From Phycisphaerae bacterium (GTDB taxonomy: Bacteria > Planctomycetota > Phycisphaerae > Phycisphaerales > UBA1924), in NCBI GenBank assembly GCA_014192545.1, contig BJHL01000006.1, positions 58,081 to 122,080 on the forward strand: DNA of 64,000 nucleotides, in the 5' to 3' direction. This document shows positions 25,016 through 34,401 of this stretch, piece after piece; position 1 is the stretch's first letter; each line of letters starts with the position of its first letter. A program made the translations under genes and the position numbers. The notes under the pieces are model-generated. The model was not told the DNA's origin and made no database searches. It saw nothing but the letters and a program-made list of their open reading frames with translations.

Positions 25016-28000
25016 TTAGCTTTTCGCGATGTTCAGGCGCGAAGCAGGAATGTCCAGTTCGTCGGCGTCTGATGCTTCCAACTTGTGCGTTTTTGCGAGC
25101 AGAATATAGATGCTGGGCACGACGAACAGCGTGAAGACCGTGCTGATGATCATGCCGGTGACAAGCACGATGCCGATGCTATTGCGAGCTTCGGCACCCG
25201 CGCCGGTGACGAGCACCAGCGGGAAGTGACCGAAGACCGTTGCAGCACTGGTCATCAGAATGGGACGCAGGCGAGTGTTGGCTGCTTCCCGCACGGCGTC
25301 GTACTTGCTCTTGCCCTGCTCTTGCAAGTGATTCGCGAACTCGACGATCAGGATGCCGTTCTTGGCGACAAGTCCGACCAGTGTGATGAGGCCGACCTGG
25401 CTATAGATGTTCAGCGTGGTGAGATCAAGGAACGTGAAGATGAGAGCGCCGGTAATGGCGAGGGGCACGCTGCCCAGAAGCACGATGAGCGGATCGCGGA
25501 AACTCGCGAACTGCGCGGCGAGCACGAGATAAATGAGTACCAGCGCGAAGCCCAACGTCGTGGTCAGGCTCGCGCCTTCCGTGCGCATTTGCCGGCTTTC
25601 CCCGGCGTAATCGATGGCGTAACCCGGCGGCAGAATCTGTCTCGCGGCAGTCTCCAAAGCTTGCAAGGCTTCTTCCTTCGTCACGCCAGGACCGACCGCG
25701 CCTTGGATTTTCGCGCTATTGCGCTGCTGAAAGCGGTTGAGCGAGCGCGGCGCGGTTTCTGTCGTGAGATTCACAAAGCTGCTCACGCTCACGAGTCCGC
25801 CGTCAGCGGCGCGCACCTTCATTTGCAGCACGCTCTCGGGGTTTGCTCGCTTGTCGAGCGTGACTTGCGGAATGACTTTGTAACTGCGCCCGTCGTAATT
25901 GAACCGATTGACGTAGCCGCCACCCAGCAGCACGCCGAGGTCTTGTCCCACGCTTGCAAGATCAAGCCCAAGGTCGGCGACTTTGCTGCGATCAAGATTG
26001 ATGCGCGTTTGCGGCAAGTCGATCTTCAGATCGGTATCGACATATGCAAACTTGCCGCTTGCCCAGCCAGCACCAACCAGCATGCCAGCGTATTTCTCCA
26101 TTTGAGCGACATCTTCAGCGCTGGTAATGACGAGTTCGATATCAAACTGGCCCGCGCCAGGCAGCGGCGCCGGACGAAACGGAAGCGCTCGCACTTCTTG
26201 AATGCCCATCATGTGTCCAAACGCTTCACCTTGAATCGCTTCGGTCGTGCGTTTGCGATCATGCCAGTCGCGAGTTTGAATGCCGCCGAATCCGCCGTTG
26301 ACTTGGGCAACTTGGAAGAAGAACTTGGTTTCCTCGATGCCCATCATGCCCTCGGCAACTTTGTCGAAGCCGCGGAGCGTGTAGTCGAGCGTGGCATCAG
26401 GAGCGCTGATGACGACGTTGAAGACGATCCCTTCGTCTTCCGTCGGCGCGAGTTCCTTGCGCGACATTTGATAGAGCGGCACCGCAGCCGCGGTGATGAG
26501 CACGCTCGCGAGTGCGACGATCCAACGGACAGCGAGCACTTGACCGAGCAGTTTGTCGTACACGCGACGCAGACGTTCGAAGCCAGCGTTGACTTTCCGC
26601 GTGAACCAGCCTTCTTTGCCACCGGCGGGCGTGACCCATGCACTCATGATGGGACTGAGCGTGACGGCGACGATGCCTGAAACAACCACTGCACCTGCGA
26701 GCGTGAACGCGAACTCGCGGAACATGACGCCGGTCAGGCCGCCTTGGAAGCCGATGGGTGCGTACACCGCGGCAAGCGTGATCGTCATGGCGATGACGGG
26801 TTTGAAGAGTTCTCGCGCACCGATCAACGCGGCTTGAATCTTGGGCTTGCCTTCGCGAATGTGTCGCTCGACATTTTCGACCATGACGATGGCGTCGTCG
26901 ACGACGAGTCCGACTGCGAGCACGATGGCAAGAATGGTGAGCAAGTTGAGCGAGAAACCAAAGAGCAGCATGACGAGGCATGCGCCCACCAGCGAGATGG
27001 GCATGGCAACCAGCGGCACAAGCACGGTGCGCAAACTGCCCATGAAGAGGAACACGATCAGCGCGACGATTGCGATGGTTTCTGCGAGGGTTTTCGTGAT
27101 TTCCGCGATTGCGTTCTCCATGTAGTACGTACCGTCGTAGGCAAGTTTCATGTCAACGCCGGCGGGCAGCGTGGGAGCAACGTCTTTGAGTCGAGCTTTG
27201 AGCGCTGTGGCTACTTCAAGCTCGTTCGCGCTGGGAAGAGGCCACACAGAGAGATAGATGGCGGGCACGCCGTTGAAGCCGGTCTGGCCGGTTGGTTCTT
27301 CGCTACCGAGTTCGACCTTTGCGATGTCGCTCACGCGCACGACGGCGTTGTCAACTTCGCGTACGACGAGATTTTCGAACTCGCTGACGCTGCGCAAGTC
27401 GGTATTGGTGAGCAAGTCGATTTGCACATCGCTGCTCTTGGTGCGACCAACCGCCGCGAGAAAGTTGTTGCGGCTCAACGCTTCTCGCACTTCGGTGGGC
27501 GTCACGTCGAGGGCGGTCATTTTGTCTTTATCGAGCCAGACCCGCATTGCGAGTTCGCGTTGGCCTTCGACACCGACGCGTTGCACGCCCGGCAGAGCCT
27601 GCAACTCCGGCTGCACTTCTCGCACGAGGTAATCGTTGAGCTGCGTCAGGCTCATCTGCTCGCTGGTAAAGCTCACGTAGAACGTCGCGTAGGGCTTGTC
27701 AGTGCGTTGAATATCAACGGCGGGGGCTTCAGAGTCTCGCGGCAATTCGCTGCGGACTTGGTTGAGTCGCGCGGAGATTTCTGCGAGGGCATCGTTGCTG
27801 TTGTGATTCAGACGCAGCCGCACTGTCACAACTGACAAGCCTGCGGTACTCGCACTCTCGATGTAATCAACGCCGTCGATGGCAGAGACGACGCGCTCGA
27901 TGGGCGTGGTGATAAACCCACGCACGGTCTCGGCACTCGCACCGATGTAAGCTGTGGTGATGACCACCGCACTGCTTTCGATGCGCGGGTACTGGCGAAC

Positions 28001-28102
28001 AGGCAGAGCCGAAATCGCTCGCCAGCCGACCAGCAAGATAATGAGATTGACCACCAGCGCCAACACCGGCTGCTTGATGAAAATGTCGGTAAACGATTTC
28101 AT
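25016..28102 (-). CDS. RND multidrug efflux transporter (HAE1/AcrB type)
   Basis: A 1028-residue inner-membrane proton-driven pump. The first helix follows MKSFTDIFIKQPVLALVVN, the TM4 aspartate pair is in VGLVVDDAIVMVENVERH near residue 400, and the internal duplication with two large periplasmic loops is complete. The C-terminal repeat ends with VGLVAKNGILIVEFANHLQE and VTGMIISTVFTLFVVPSIYI. It follows a membrane-fusion protein and a TetR regulator on the same strand; no outer-membrane TolC-type gene is present here. A hairpin element lies just before the ribosome-binding site (AGGAA). Confidence 0.95.
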   Translation of the reverse strand: MKSFTDIFIKQPVLALVVNLIILLVGWRAISALPVRQYPRIESSAVVITTAYIGASAETVRGFITTPIERVVSAIDGVDYIESASTAGLSVVTVRLRLNHNSNDALAEISARLNQVRSELPRDSEAPAVDIQRTDKPYATFYVSFTSEQMSLTQLNDYLVREVQPELQALPGVQRVGVEGQRELAMRVWLDKDKMTALDVTPTEVREALSRNNFLAAVGRTKSSDVQIDLLTNTDLRSVSEFENLVVREVDNAVVRVSDIAKVELGSEEPTGQTGFNGVPAIYLSVWPLPSANELEVATALKARLKDVAPTLPAGVDMKLAYDGTYYMENAIAEITKTLAETIAIVALIVFLFMGSLRTVLVPLVAMPISLVGACLVMLLFGFSLNLLTILAIVLAVGLVVDDAIVMVENVERHIREGKPKIQAALIGARELFKPVIAMTITLAAVYAPIGFQGGLTGVMFREFAFTLAGAVVVSGIVAVTLSPIMSAWVTPAGGKEGWFTRKVNAGFERLRRVYDKLLGQVLAVRWIVALASVLITAAAVPLYQMSRKELAPTEDEGIVFNVVISAPDATLDYTLRGFDKVAEGMMGIEETKFFFQVAQVNGGFGGIQTRDWHDRKRTTEAIQGEAFGHMMGIQEVRALPFRPAPLPGAGQFDIELVITSAEDVAQMEKYAGMLVGAGWASGKFAYVDTDLKIDLPQTRINLDRSKVADLGLDLASVGQDLGVLLGGGYVNRFNYDGRSYKVIPQVTLDKRANPESVLQMKVRAADGGLVSVSSFVNLTTETAPRSLNRFQQRNSAKIQGAVGPGVTKEEALQALETAARQILPPGYAIDYAGESRQMRTEGASLTTTLGFALVLIYLVLAAQFASFRDPLIVLLGSVPLAITGALIFTFLDLTTLNIYSQVGLITLVGLVAKNGILIVEFANHLQEQGKSKYDAVREAANTRLRPILMTSAATVFGHFPLVLVTGAGAEARNSIGIVLVTGMIISTVFTLFVVPSIYILLAKTHKLEASDADELDIPASRLNIAKS

Positions 28103-28113
28103 GCTTCATTCCT

Positions 28114-28146
28114 GACGCCGGACCTGAGGCGCTGCGAAGGTCCGGA
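28114..28146 (+). repeat. Dispersed hairpin element, copy 2
   Basis: GACGCCGGACCTGAGGC then GCTGCGAAGGTCCGGA; CCGGACCT pairs with AGGTCCGG. It sits between the membrane-fusion and RND genes, with the RND ribosome-binding site directly next to it, so it may set the relative expression of the two proteins. It differs from copy 48091 at two positions. Confidence 0.75.
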
Positions 28147-28226
28147 TGAACCTGCACACACTGTCCGACATCGCAATTTCTGATACGAGTCAAACGTATT
28201 CGCTGCTTACAAAAGTCCACTCATCG

Positions 28227-29465
28227 TCACTTGCCTGCATCGGGCGCGGTGGCCGGCTTCTCAGCCTCTGGTGGCATGGGCGGCATAGCCGGCGGAATCA
28301 GCGCACCATCGCGCAACTTGAAACTGCCATCACTGGCGATTTCTTCACCCGCCGTCAAGCCTTCCATCACGATCACTTTGTCGCCGATGGTCGGCCCAAG
28401 TTTGATGAAACGCTGGTAGGCACGCTTTGTGCCGGCTTTGTCCTTCTCTTTGTCTTTGCTTTCAGTCACGACGAACACGTGATCGCCAAAGCTCGCCCGG
28501 CGGATTGCTGTCGATGGGACCGCGAGATATTCCTTCTCAGGGCCGATGGGAACGGTGATGTCGAGGAACATGCCAGGGCGCAGCTTGCCGTCTGTGTTGG
28601 AGACTTTGCCTCGCACACGTATGTTTCGCGTACTGCTGTTCGCGGCTGCATCGATGGCGACAACTTCGATGCCGACTGGCTGGCTGCCCAGAACATCGCT
28701 CGTGACTTCAACCACATCGCCGACATTCACGCGGAAGAGTTGGTCTTGCGGGATCGGAAAGTCAACGAAAATACTGTCGCTGACTTCTTGCAGACCCACC
28801 ATCGTCGCGCCTTCTGCAAGGTATTGACCGGGATGAACGTTTCGCATCCCGACGCGCGAATTGAACGGCGCACGCAGCGTCTTCTTCGCGAGTTGCGAGC
28901 GAACCTGCTCGACGCGTGCCTTCGCACTCTCAAGCTCGGCTTTCACCCGATCAACATCTGCCCGACTTGTCGCAAGATTCGCCACAGCCGTATCAAGCTC
29001 GGCCTGCGGACCGGCCTTGGCGTCCACTGCCTGCGTCCACCGGCGGACGTTGGTTTCTGCGAGTGAAACCTGCGCTTCCACAACGCGAATGTTCGCGTCC
29101 GCGACGCGAACCGATGCTTCTGCGGCCGCGAGGTCAGCCTCTTCCGTCGTCGCATCGAGCATCAGCAGCACATCGCCTTGCTTCACCATGCTGCCGGACT
29201 CAAACTTCACTTCCTTGACTGTCCCGCCCACTTCCGCCGCGAGCGTGATGGACTGCGTTGCGATGATCGTGCCGGCAAGCTCGGCCATGGGTCGCCATTG
29301 CACGCTGCCAACAGGCACGGTGGTGACCGCTTCCGCGAACTCCGGCGGCGCAGGTGCATTCATCGCGGCTTTGATACTGCGCATTTTCCAGACGTACAAG
29401 CCAGTGCCGACCGCAAGCAGTCCCAGAGCGATGACCGACGCGGTGATGATGTTGTTGCGTTTCAC
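28227..29465 (-). CDS. RND periplasmic membrane-fusion protein
   Basis: Adaptor subunit that links the RND pump to an outer-membrane channel. From GTG 29465 (AAGGAA 6 nt before it) the product starts with a hydrophobic anchor (IITASVIALGLLAVGTGLYV), followed by a first lipoyl half VGGTVKEVKFESGSMVKQGD, an alpha-helical hairpin with repeated AAEASVRVADANIRVVEAQV-type heptads, the second lipoyl half LRAPFNSRVGMRNVHPGQYL and beta-barrel and proximal domains. An ATG at 29480 is an alternative start. The C-terminus is Pro/Met rich (IPPAMPPMPPEAEKPA). It lies 70 nt downstream of tetR and 124 nt upstream of the pump gene. Confidence 0.93.
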   Translation of the reverse strand: MKRNNIITASVIALGLLAVGTGLYVWKMRSIKAAMNAPAPPEFAEAVTTVPVGSVQWRPMAELAGTIIATQSITLAAEVGGTVKEVKFESGSMVKQGDVLLMLDATTEEADLAAAEASVRVADANIRVVEAQVSLAETNVRRWTQAVDAKAGPQAELDTAVANLATSRADVDRVKAELESAKARVEQVRSQLAKKTLRAPFNSRVGMRNVHPGQYLAEGATMVGLQEVSDSIFVDFPIPQDQLFRVNVGDVVEVTSDVLGSQPVGIEVVAIDAAANSSTRNIRVRGKVSNTDGKLRPGMFLDITVPIGPEKEYLAVPSTAIRRASFGDHVFVVTESKDKEKDKAGTKRAYQRFIKLGPTIGDKVIVMEGLTAGEEIASDGSFKLRDGALIPPAMPPMPPEAEKPATAPDAGK

Positions 29466-29535
29466 GAGAGATTCCTTCATCAGTCCGCTGCGCGAACTTA
29501 ATTTTGAGAGTGAGATTGCCGCTTTGATGCCGTGT

Positions 29536-30123
29536 TTAGCGAATCGCCGCTTCGCGTTCTACCAGTTCGACAACGCGTTGTAGCGATGCACGAACTTGGG
29601 CCAGCCGTTCTGGCGATGCGTCAATCAATCCAAACAGCCAACTAAACCACAGACCATGCATGGCGAAGACGATTGCTTCACCAGCCCATTGGGGCGCGTC
29701 ATCTTCCGCCGCGAGCCGAAGCAGATTGTCGTGCGCATCGCGCGCAGGCTTCACGTTCGCGGGGTTGGCGGTCATCGCCGCCATCATCACCTTGCCTGAA
29801 CGGCGCATCTGGTCGTTCCAACCTTCCGCGTCGGCGATGCATGCGTTCAGCAGCCCACGCGCCACACGAGCTCGGCCCGGACGCACGCTGGCAATCGCGG
29901 CTTCGTAATCGCTGCGCCATTGGTCAGACATGCGCGTGACGAGTGCGAGCAGCAGTGCGTCTTTGGTCGGAAAATGATGGAGCAAGCCGCCCTTGCTGGC
30001 TCCGGCTTCTTTCGCGACGGCATCAAGCGTGAAGGCCGAGACGCCGTCGCGGTCAATAACCACCTCGGCGGCATTCAGCAGGACATCGCGCGGAGTTGGT
30101 CGGCCGTCGGGCTCGGGTGCCAT
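29536..30123 (-). CDS. TetR-family repressor of the efflux operon
   Basis: A 195-residue regulator. The N-terminal helix-turn-helix is clear: RDVLLNAAEVVIDRDGVSAF, TLDAVAKEAGASKGGLLHHF, PTKDALLLAL. The C-terminal ligand-binding half is helical with the block WAGEAIVFAMHGLWFSWLFG. The frame is open to 30222, but ATG 30123 starts at the normal family N-terminus, and the palindromic operator lies immediately upstream of it, inside the longer frame. As the first gene of tetR-mfp-rnd it very likely represses itself and the pump genes, and is released by a toxic ligand of the pump. Confidence 0.92.
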   Translation of the reverse strand: MAPEPDGRPTPRDVLLNAAEVVIDRDGVSAFTLDAVAKEAGASKGGLLHHFPTKDALLLALVTRMSDQWRSDYEAAIASVRPGRARVARGLLNACIADAEGWNDQMRRSGKVMMAAMTANPANVKPARDAHDNLLRLAAEDDAPQWAGEAIVFAMHGLWFSWLFGLIDASPERLAQVRASLQRVVELVEREAAIR

Positions 30124-30133
30124 GGAGGATGAT

Positions 30134-30170
30134 ACCGTCCAGTCGGTCGGTTGCCAACCGACTGGACGGT
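30134..30170. promoter_or_regulatory. Palindromic operator of the TetR efflux operon
   Basis: Perfect 14-bp inverted arms ACCGTCCAGTCGGT and ACCGACTGGACGGT separated by 9 bp. Each arm is itself a partial palindrome (CCGTCCAGTCGG), so it could hold two TetR dimers. It ends 11 bp before the tetR start codon. Confidence 0.75.
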
Positions 30171-30298
30171 TTTGGGGGTAATCCTTTGGAAATTCGATGT
30201 TTATCCACTCGATAAAGAGCACGAATGCCTAGTGAAAACACCGGATATCGAGCATTTTCGTAACTCTTCGAACCTTGCAGCATCCGGAGTGGTACTAT

Positions 30299-30316
30299 TT
30301 GAATATCCATTCTCAA
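30299..30316. promoter_or_regulatory. Possible metal-responsive operator before the zinc-uptake genes
   Basis: TTGAATATCCATTCTCAA is an imperfect palindrome (12 of 18 positions symmetric) in the AT-rich stretch about 75 bp before the znuA-like start; position and symmetry would fit a Zur/Fur-type site. Confidence 0.3.
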
Positions 30317-30389
30317 TTAGTACGTGTCCATAGCCGATGGCTGGACACGTGGGTACGGAGGCCCGAGAGCAACGTTCGCGGAGACAAGG

Positions 30390-31436
30390 ATGACGTCAGT
30401 TTTCGATCAATCTCGCCAGTCCGCTCGCATGTTACGCGTGCTTGTGGCAGTAGTCGCATGTGTTGTGGCCATCGCCTCAGCTCCCGCCCGGGCGCAGGGC
30501 TTTGATGTGAAGTGGCCGGCGTTCAAAGCCGCTCCTTTGGACGTCGTTGTGACTGTGCCGGCACTCAAAGGGCTTATCGAGCCGCTGACGCCCGAAGGCA
30601 GCACCGTGACCATGCTGATGAAGCCGGGTCGCAGTGAGCACAGCTACGAGTTTTCCGCGCCCGACATCGCGGCACTGACCAAGGCCGATGTTGTTTTCTT
30701 GGTGGGCCTCGAGCTTGAGCTTCGCGTCGAGGATGCGCTTGCTCGCAAGCAGAACGTCGCACGCCGAGTCGTGAACTTTGGCGAAGCACTGGGACTCAAG
30801 CAGTCGGAGGGGCACGAACACCACGACCACGCACCAGGCGAAGTGTGCAACCACGGTGGTGACTGGGTCGACCAGCACCTGTGGCTTGATCCAGTGCTGG
30901 TTGAGCAGATTCTGCCCAAGCTGCGTGATGCTGTGCGTGAAAGCCTGCTGGTGAAGGCCGCGTGGAATGATGAAGTCGAGAAGCAATTGAACGCACGCTA
31001 TGACATGATGCTCAAAATCGTGCAGGAAGTTCACAGCGAGTGGGCGAAGAAGCTCGAGCCGTTCAAAGGAATGGCCATCGTGACCCACCACGATGCGTTC
31101 AGCCGGCCTGCCAGTCGATACGGCTTGACCGTTGCCGCCGTGATTCGCCCGGGCCAGGCAAGTGAAACAACTGCACGAGATATCGCCAACGCAGTGAAGG
31201 CCATCCGCGAGCAGAAGGCGTCGGCAGTCTTCATCGAGCCACAGTTTGATGGGTCAGTCGCCGAGCGTATTGCCAAGCGTGCGAATGTCCGCATAGGACA
31301 GCTTGACCCGGTCGGTGACGGCGACTGGTTCCGCATGATGCGCCGCAATTTGCATGAGCTTTCGAGCAAACTTCGCGCGGAAAAAGATGTGGCACCATTG
31401 CCTGCCGACCCCGACGCGAAGAAATCTGACAAATAG
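30390..31436 (+). CDS. Zinc/manganese-type ABC transporter substrate-binding protein (ZnuA-like)
   Basis: Cluster A-I metal-binding protein of 348 residues. The start ATG 30390 has GGAGACAAGG before it; a signal peptide follows (MLRVLVAVVACVVAIASAPA, cut before QGF). The expected metal ligands are present: GRSEHSYEFS, an internal His-rich loop SEGHEHHDHAPGEVCNHGG typical of zinc-specific members, DQHLWLDP, THHDAFSRPASRYG, and a C-terminal EPQFDGSVAERIAKRANV. It delivers Zn2+ (or Mn2+) in the periplasm to an ABC permease. The ATPase gene follows after 60 nt; the permease is not in the window. Confidence 0.88.
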   Translation: MTSVFDQSRQSARMLRVLVAVVACVVAIASAPARAQGFDVKWPAFKAAPLDVVVTVPALKGLIEPLTPEGSTVTMLMKPGRSEHSYEFSAPDIAALTKADVVFLVGLELELRVEDALARKQNVARRVVNFGEALGLKQSEGHEHHDHAPGEVCNHGGDWVDQHLWLDPVLVEQILPKLRDAVRESLLVKAAWNDEVEKQLNARYDMMLKIVQEVHSEWAKKLEPFKGMAIVTHHDAFSRPASRYGLTVAAVIRPGQASETTARDIANAVKAIREQKASAVFIEPQFDGSVAERIAKRANVRIGQLDPVGDGDWFRMMRRNLHELSSKLRAEKDVAPLPADPDAKKSDK

Positions 31437-31496
31437 TTCCGGCAACCCGACAACGAGCAAGCAAACACACTGCTCGCTTCGCCCCTACCTTGCTCC

Positions 31497-32399
31497 ATGA
31501 CCGCAGTCGCGTACGAACACGTGAGTTTCTCGTACGGCAAGGGCGAGGATGGCAAGCCTCGCACTGCCTTGCAAGATATTTCCCTGCTCGTGCGCGATGG
31601 CGAACGCCTGGGCATCCTTGGTCCAAACGGCGGCGGCAAAAGCACGCTGCTCAAACTCACGCTGGGTTTGCTTGATGGCTACGAAGGTTCGATTCGCGTC
31701 TTCGATATGCCGCCGGCCGAAGCTCGCAAGAAGCGATTGATCGGTTACGTTGCCCAGCGTGTTGAAGCCGAACTTGCGTTTCCGCTTTCGGCTCGGCAAG
31801 TTGTCGAACTCGGTGCGGCGTTCTCCATCTCGCCCTTCCGCGGGTTATCAGCGAGTGAACGCAGCGCGGTGGATGACGCCCTTGCAGTCGTCGGCGCGAC
31901 GAGCTACGCCGACAAACACATCGGTTCGCTCTCCGGCGGCATGTTGCAACGCGTACTGATTGCGCGAGCGCTCGCGGCCAAACCTCGCTTGCTGATGCTC
32001 GATGAACCCACGGTGGGCATCGACCCGGCGGGCCAGCAGCAGTTTGCGGAACTTATCGTCAAGCTCTCGCGCGACATGGGGCTAACGATCATCGTCGTGA
32101 GTCACGACCTTCGCACCATCGCCGCTGGCTGCGATCGTGTCGCGTGTCTTTCTCGCACGCTGCACAGTCACGTTGCACCTGAAGGTCTGTCGCCTTCGGT
32201 ACTGGCTGAAGTTTTCAAGCACGACGTTGCGGCAATCTTCGGCGATCTACACGTTGACGCACACAGTGCCGCGAACTGCAAAGACCCGTCGCACGTTCAC
32301 GGCACAACTTCGCTCACCGTCAAGGGCCAGACAGTCCCCACTCAGACAGGCAAAGGCCAGGCCGGTGACGGCATCACCTTTGAAGGAAAGAAGCCGTAA
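31497..32399 (+). CDS. Metal ABC transporter ATPase (ZnuC-like)
   Basis: A 300-residue ABC ATPase paired with the preceding binding protein. Walker A GPNGGGKSTL, Q-loop YVAQRVE, signature LSGGMLQRVLIARAL, Walker B LLMLDEPTVGID and H-loop VVSHDL are intact. The body matches ZnuC/MntB ATPases; the C-terminus adds about 50 residues with DVHADSAANCKDPSHVHG-like His/Cys character (KDPSHVHG) that could bind metal. Next comes a hydrolase gene, 5 nt downstream, where a ZnuB permease would be expected. Confidence 0.88.
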   Translation: MTAVAYEHVSFSYGKGEDGKPRTALQDISLLVRDGERLGILGPNGGGKSTLLKLTLGLLDGYEGSIRVFDMPPAEARKKRLIGYVAQRVEAELAFPLSARQVVELGAAFSISPFRGLSASERSAVDDALAVVGATSYADKHIGSLSGGMLQRVLIARALAAKPRLLMLDEPTVGIDPAGQQQFAELIVKLSRDMGLTIIVVSHDLRTIAAGCDRVACLSRTLHSHVAPEGLSPSVLAEVFKHDVAAIFGDLHVDAHSAANCKDPSHVHGTTSLTVKGQTVPTQTGKGQAGDGITFEGKKP

Positions 32400-32404
32400 T
32401 CGCA

Positions 32405-33349
32405 ATGGGATTGGCGCTGCTCCTTGCCCTTGGTGCATTCCTCGCGACGCTGCTGGTCGTGGGCTGGACGATTCGCGCAATCACCCGTCCGCCTCGCCGC
32501 ACATACGCGAGTGCCTTAGCCAAAGGCCGACCGGGCGAACCCAATCAGCTCACGCCTCGCGCGGACGGCACGCCGCGGACGTATGAGAGTTGGACAATTC
32601 CGTTTCGCGACGTGCACCTTCCTGTGTGGGACATGCCAGGCGACAACGCGACGGGACCTGCGATCATTCTGTCACATGGCTGGGGCGACTCGCGCATAGG
32701 CGCCCTCACACGCGCTCACTTCATGCTGCCACTCGCCAGCCGCGTCATCATGTGGGACATGCCCGGACACGGCGACGCGCCCGGCACCACGCGCATGGGC
32801 GTTGACGAACACCTCGCACTGCGAACCCTGGTTGAGCGTGTCGTCGCGAGTGGCTCGCCGCATGTTGTGCTCTTTGGCTGGTCGCTTGGCGCGGGCGTCA
32901 GCATTCGTGCGATGAGCAATTGGCTCGACGCCGCTGCCAAGAGCGTCCGCGGCATCGTCGCCGAAGCACCGTATCGGCTACCCATCACGCCCGCACGCGC
33001 CGTGCTGCGTTCCTTCGGCGTGCCGCACGGCGTGACGACCAACATCGCGATGGCCATAATCGGACTTGACATGCGCGCGGGCTGGGAGTGGGACAAACAC
33101 GAGCCGTTCGATCGCGCACACCACGCTGGCAAACTCGCCGTGCCCCTGCTCGTTCTGCACGGCGCTCTCGACGAAATCTCGCCCCTCGCTGACGGCCAAG
33201 CAATCGCTGATGCAGCCAAGTCGAGCAAAATCTGTACCCTCGAACAAGCCGGTCATCATGGCTTGTGGACAAACGAGCAAACTGCCGTTGCGTGCTTCGA
33301 GGCAACACGGGACTGGCTTGCAAAGTTTCCAGCTACCGTGACCGACTGA
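32405..33349 (+). CDS. Membrane-anchored alpha/beta hydrolase
   Basis: A 314-residue protein with an N-terminal transmembrane helix (LALLLALGAFLATLLVVGWT) and an alpha/beta-hydrolase domain: LSHGWGDS as oxyanion loop, the nucleophile elbow GWSLGAG, an acid near LDEISPLADG and a C-terminal His in QAGHHGLW. The natural substrate is unknown. It is 5 nt after the znuC-like gene, so it is probably co-transcribed; the link to metal uptake is unclear. No ribosome-binding site stronger than AATCGC precedes ATG 32405, consistent with translational coupling. Confidence 0.8.
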   Translation: MGLALLLALGAFLATLLVVGWTIRAITRPPRRTYASALAKGRPGEPNQLTPRADGTPRTYESWTIPFRDVHLPVWDMPGDNATGPAIILSHGWGDSRIGALTRAHFMLPLASRVIMWDMPGHGDAPGTTRMGVDEHLALRTLVERVVASGSPHVVLFGWSLGAGVSIRAMSNWLDAAAKSVRGIVAEAPYRLPITPARAVLRSFGVPHGVTTNIAMAIIGLDMRAGWEWDKHEPFDRAHHAGKLAVPLLVLHGALDEISPLADGQAIADAAKSSKICTLEQAGHHGLWTNEQTAVACFEATRDWLAKFPATVTD

Positions 33350-33473
33350 ATCAAGCAAACCGTTATGGCGTTGACATGCATGTCGCGGACCAGTTGACTT
33401 CTTCACTAAACACGTACTCGACCCCTCCGGCCCTCGGGTACTTCGGCCCTTTGGTACTCAGTCGGTTCTCACT

Positions 33474-33510
33474 CAAAAGACACAACCCCCGGCAGATAGC
33501 CGAGGGTTGT
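33474..33510 (-). terminator. Minus-strand terminator of the CTERM-protein pair
   Basis: On the minus strand ACAACCCTCGGC, a TATCT loop and GCCGGGGGTTGT are followed by GTCTTTTGAG. Confidence 0.8.
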
Positions 33511-33593
33511 GGGAGACTTTATGTGCACAAATCAAGCGGTTGATGTCAACATGCACGCAACTGTGGCTCCGCCTCGTTGCGTGCCATGCCGCG

Positions 33594-34265
33594 TTAGCGG
33601 CGACGACGGCGACCGGCCATACCAGCCGCCAAGCCTGCGACAGCGAGTGCTGCCGGGCCGGGGACGATCTGAGCGGCGCTGCCGACTGCTTCACCCGAGT
33701 ATGCCGTGGTGAAGAAGGTTGCGTTGGCGTTGAGAACGATGAGCGTCAATACGCCGCTGAGGGGGCCTGAACCAAAGTTGGGCGTCCAACCGCCCGTGTT
33801 GCCTTCGATGATTCCGTTGCCGGTCGTGCTATCGAAGACGGGAGCCGTCATCGAGCCGCCGAAACCGGCTCCAGTGAGGTTCTTGCTCCACACGCCGCTG
33901 ACGGGCGAACGGAAGACGTCGCCGTTGATATCGGTCACGACAACCATGCCCACAGCGGTGGCCGTGGTGGCATTGATGCGAGTGACGTTCATTGTCACCA
34001 GCACGTCGGCCACATCTGGACCAGACACAAAGCCGGCAGAGAACTGCGCGGACGATGCGTTGTTGTTGCGATTGAAGCTGCCAACAGTGCGGAGCGTGGC
34101 CGTATCAACCGCACGAGCGGTGAACAAGCCTGTGTTGGGCGTCGTGGGCACGTAGCTGCCCGCGAGGCTATCAAAAGTGAAAGACGCAACAGTCACCTGA
34201 GCGCTGGCAGTACCCGCCAAGAGCCCGGCTGCTGCCATCGTCATAATCAAAGTGGAAACCTGCAT
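33594..34265 (-). CDS. PEP-CTERM-like secreted protein A (VPGP signal)
   Basis: A 223-residue secreted protein. ATG 34265 has GGGAGAGAAG in front and opens a signal peptide (MQVSTLIMTMAAAGLLAGTA, cut before QVTVASF). The body begins FTFDSLAGSYVPTTPNTGLF and is beta-rich without cysteine. The C-terminus is a CTERM-type signal: IVPGPAALAVAGLAAGMAG with tail RRRRR. It is a paralogue of the next gene upstream (34402-35079), sharing the start SFxxDSLxGxY...TGxF and TVGxFNR. The signal motif differs from the VPLP family at 13.8-18.7 kb, so a different or more permissive exosortase may handle it. Confidence 0.82.
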   Translation of the reverse strand: MQVSTLIMTMAAAGLLAGTASAQVTVASFTFDSLAGSYVPTTPNTGLFTARAVDTATLRTVGSFNRNNNASSAQFSAGFVSGPDVADVLVTMNVTRINATTATAVGMVVVTDINGDVFRSPVSGVWSKNLTGAGFGGSMTAPVFDSTTGNGIIEGNTGGWTPNFGSGPLSGVLTLIVLNANATFFTTAYSGEAVGSAAQIVPGPAALAVAGLAAGMAGRRRRR

Positions 34266-34401
34266 CTCTTCTCTCCCTGCGTAACGGCTTGCATCATGAG
34301 CAAACCGCGTTGTGCTTCCGATGTGGTTCATGAGTTGCAGATGCACCCAATGAATGCTGATCGCGCGTCAACGACTCCACGTTGTTGCACATATCAATCA
34401 A

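Noticed and set aside
25085..27835. Long plus-strand frames opposite the RND pump gene
   Set aside because: His/Glu/Asp-rich shadow translations of the pump; no domain or ribosome-binding site.
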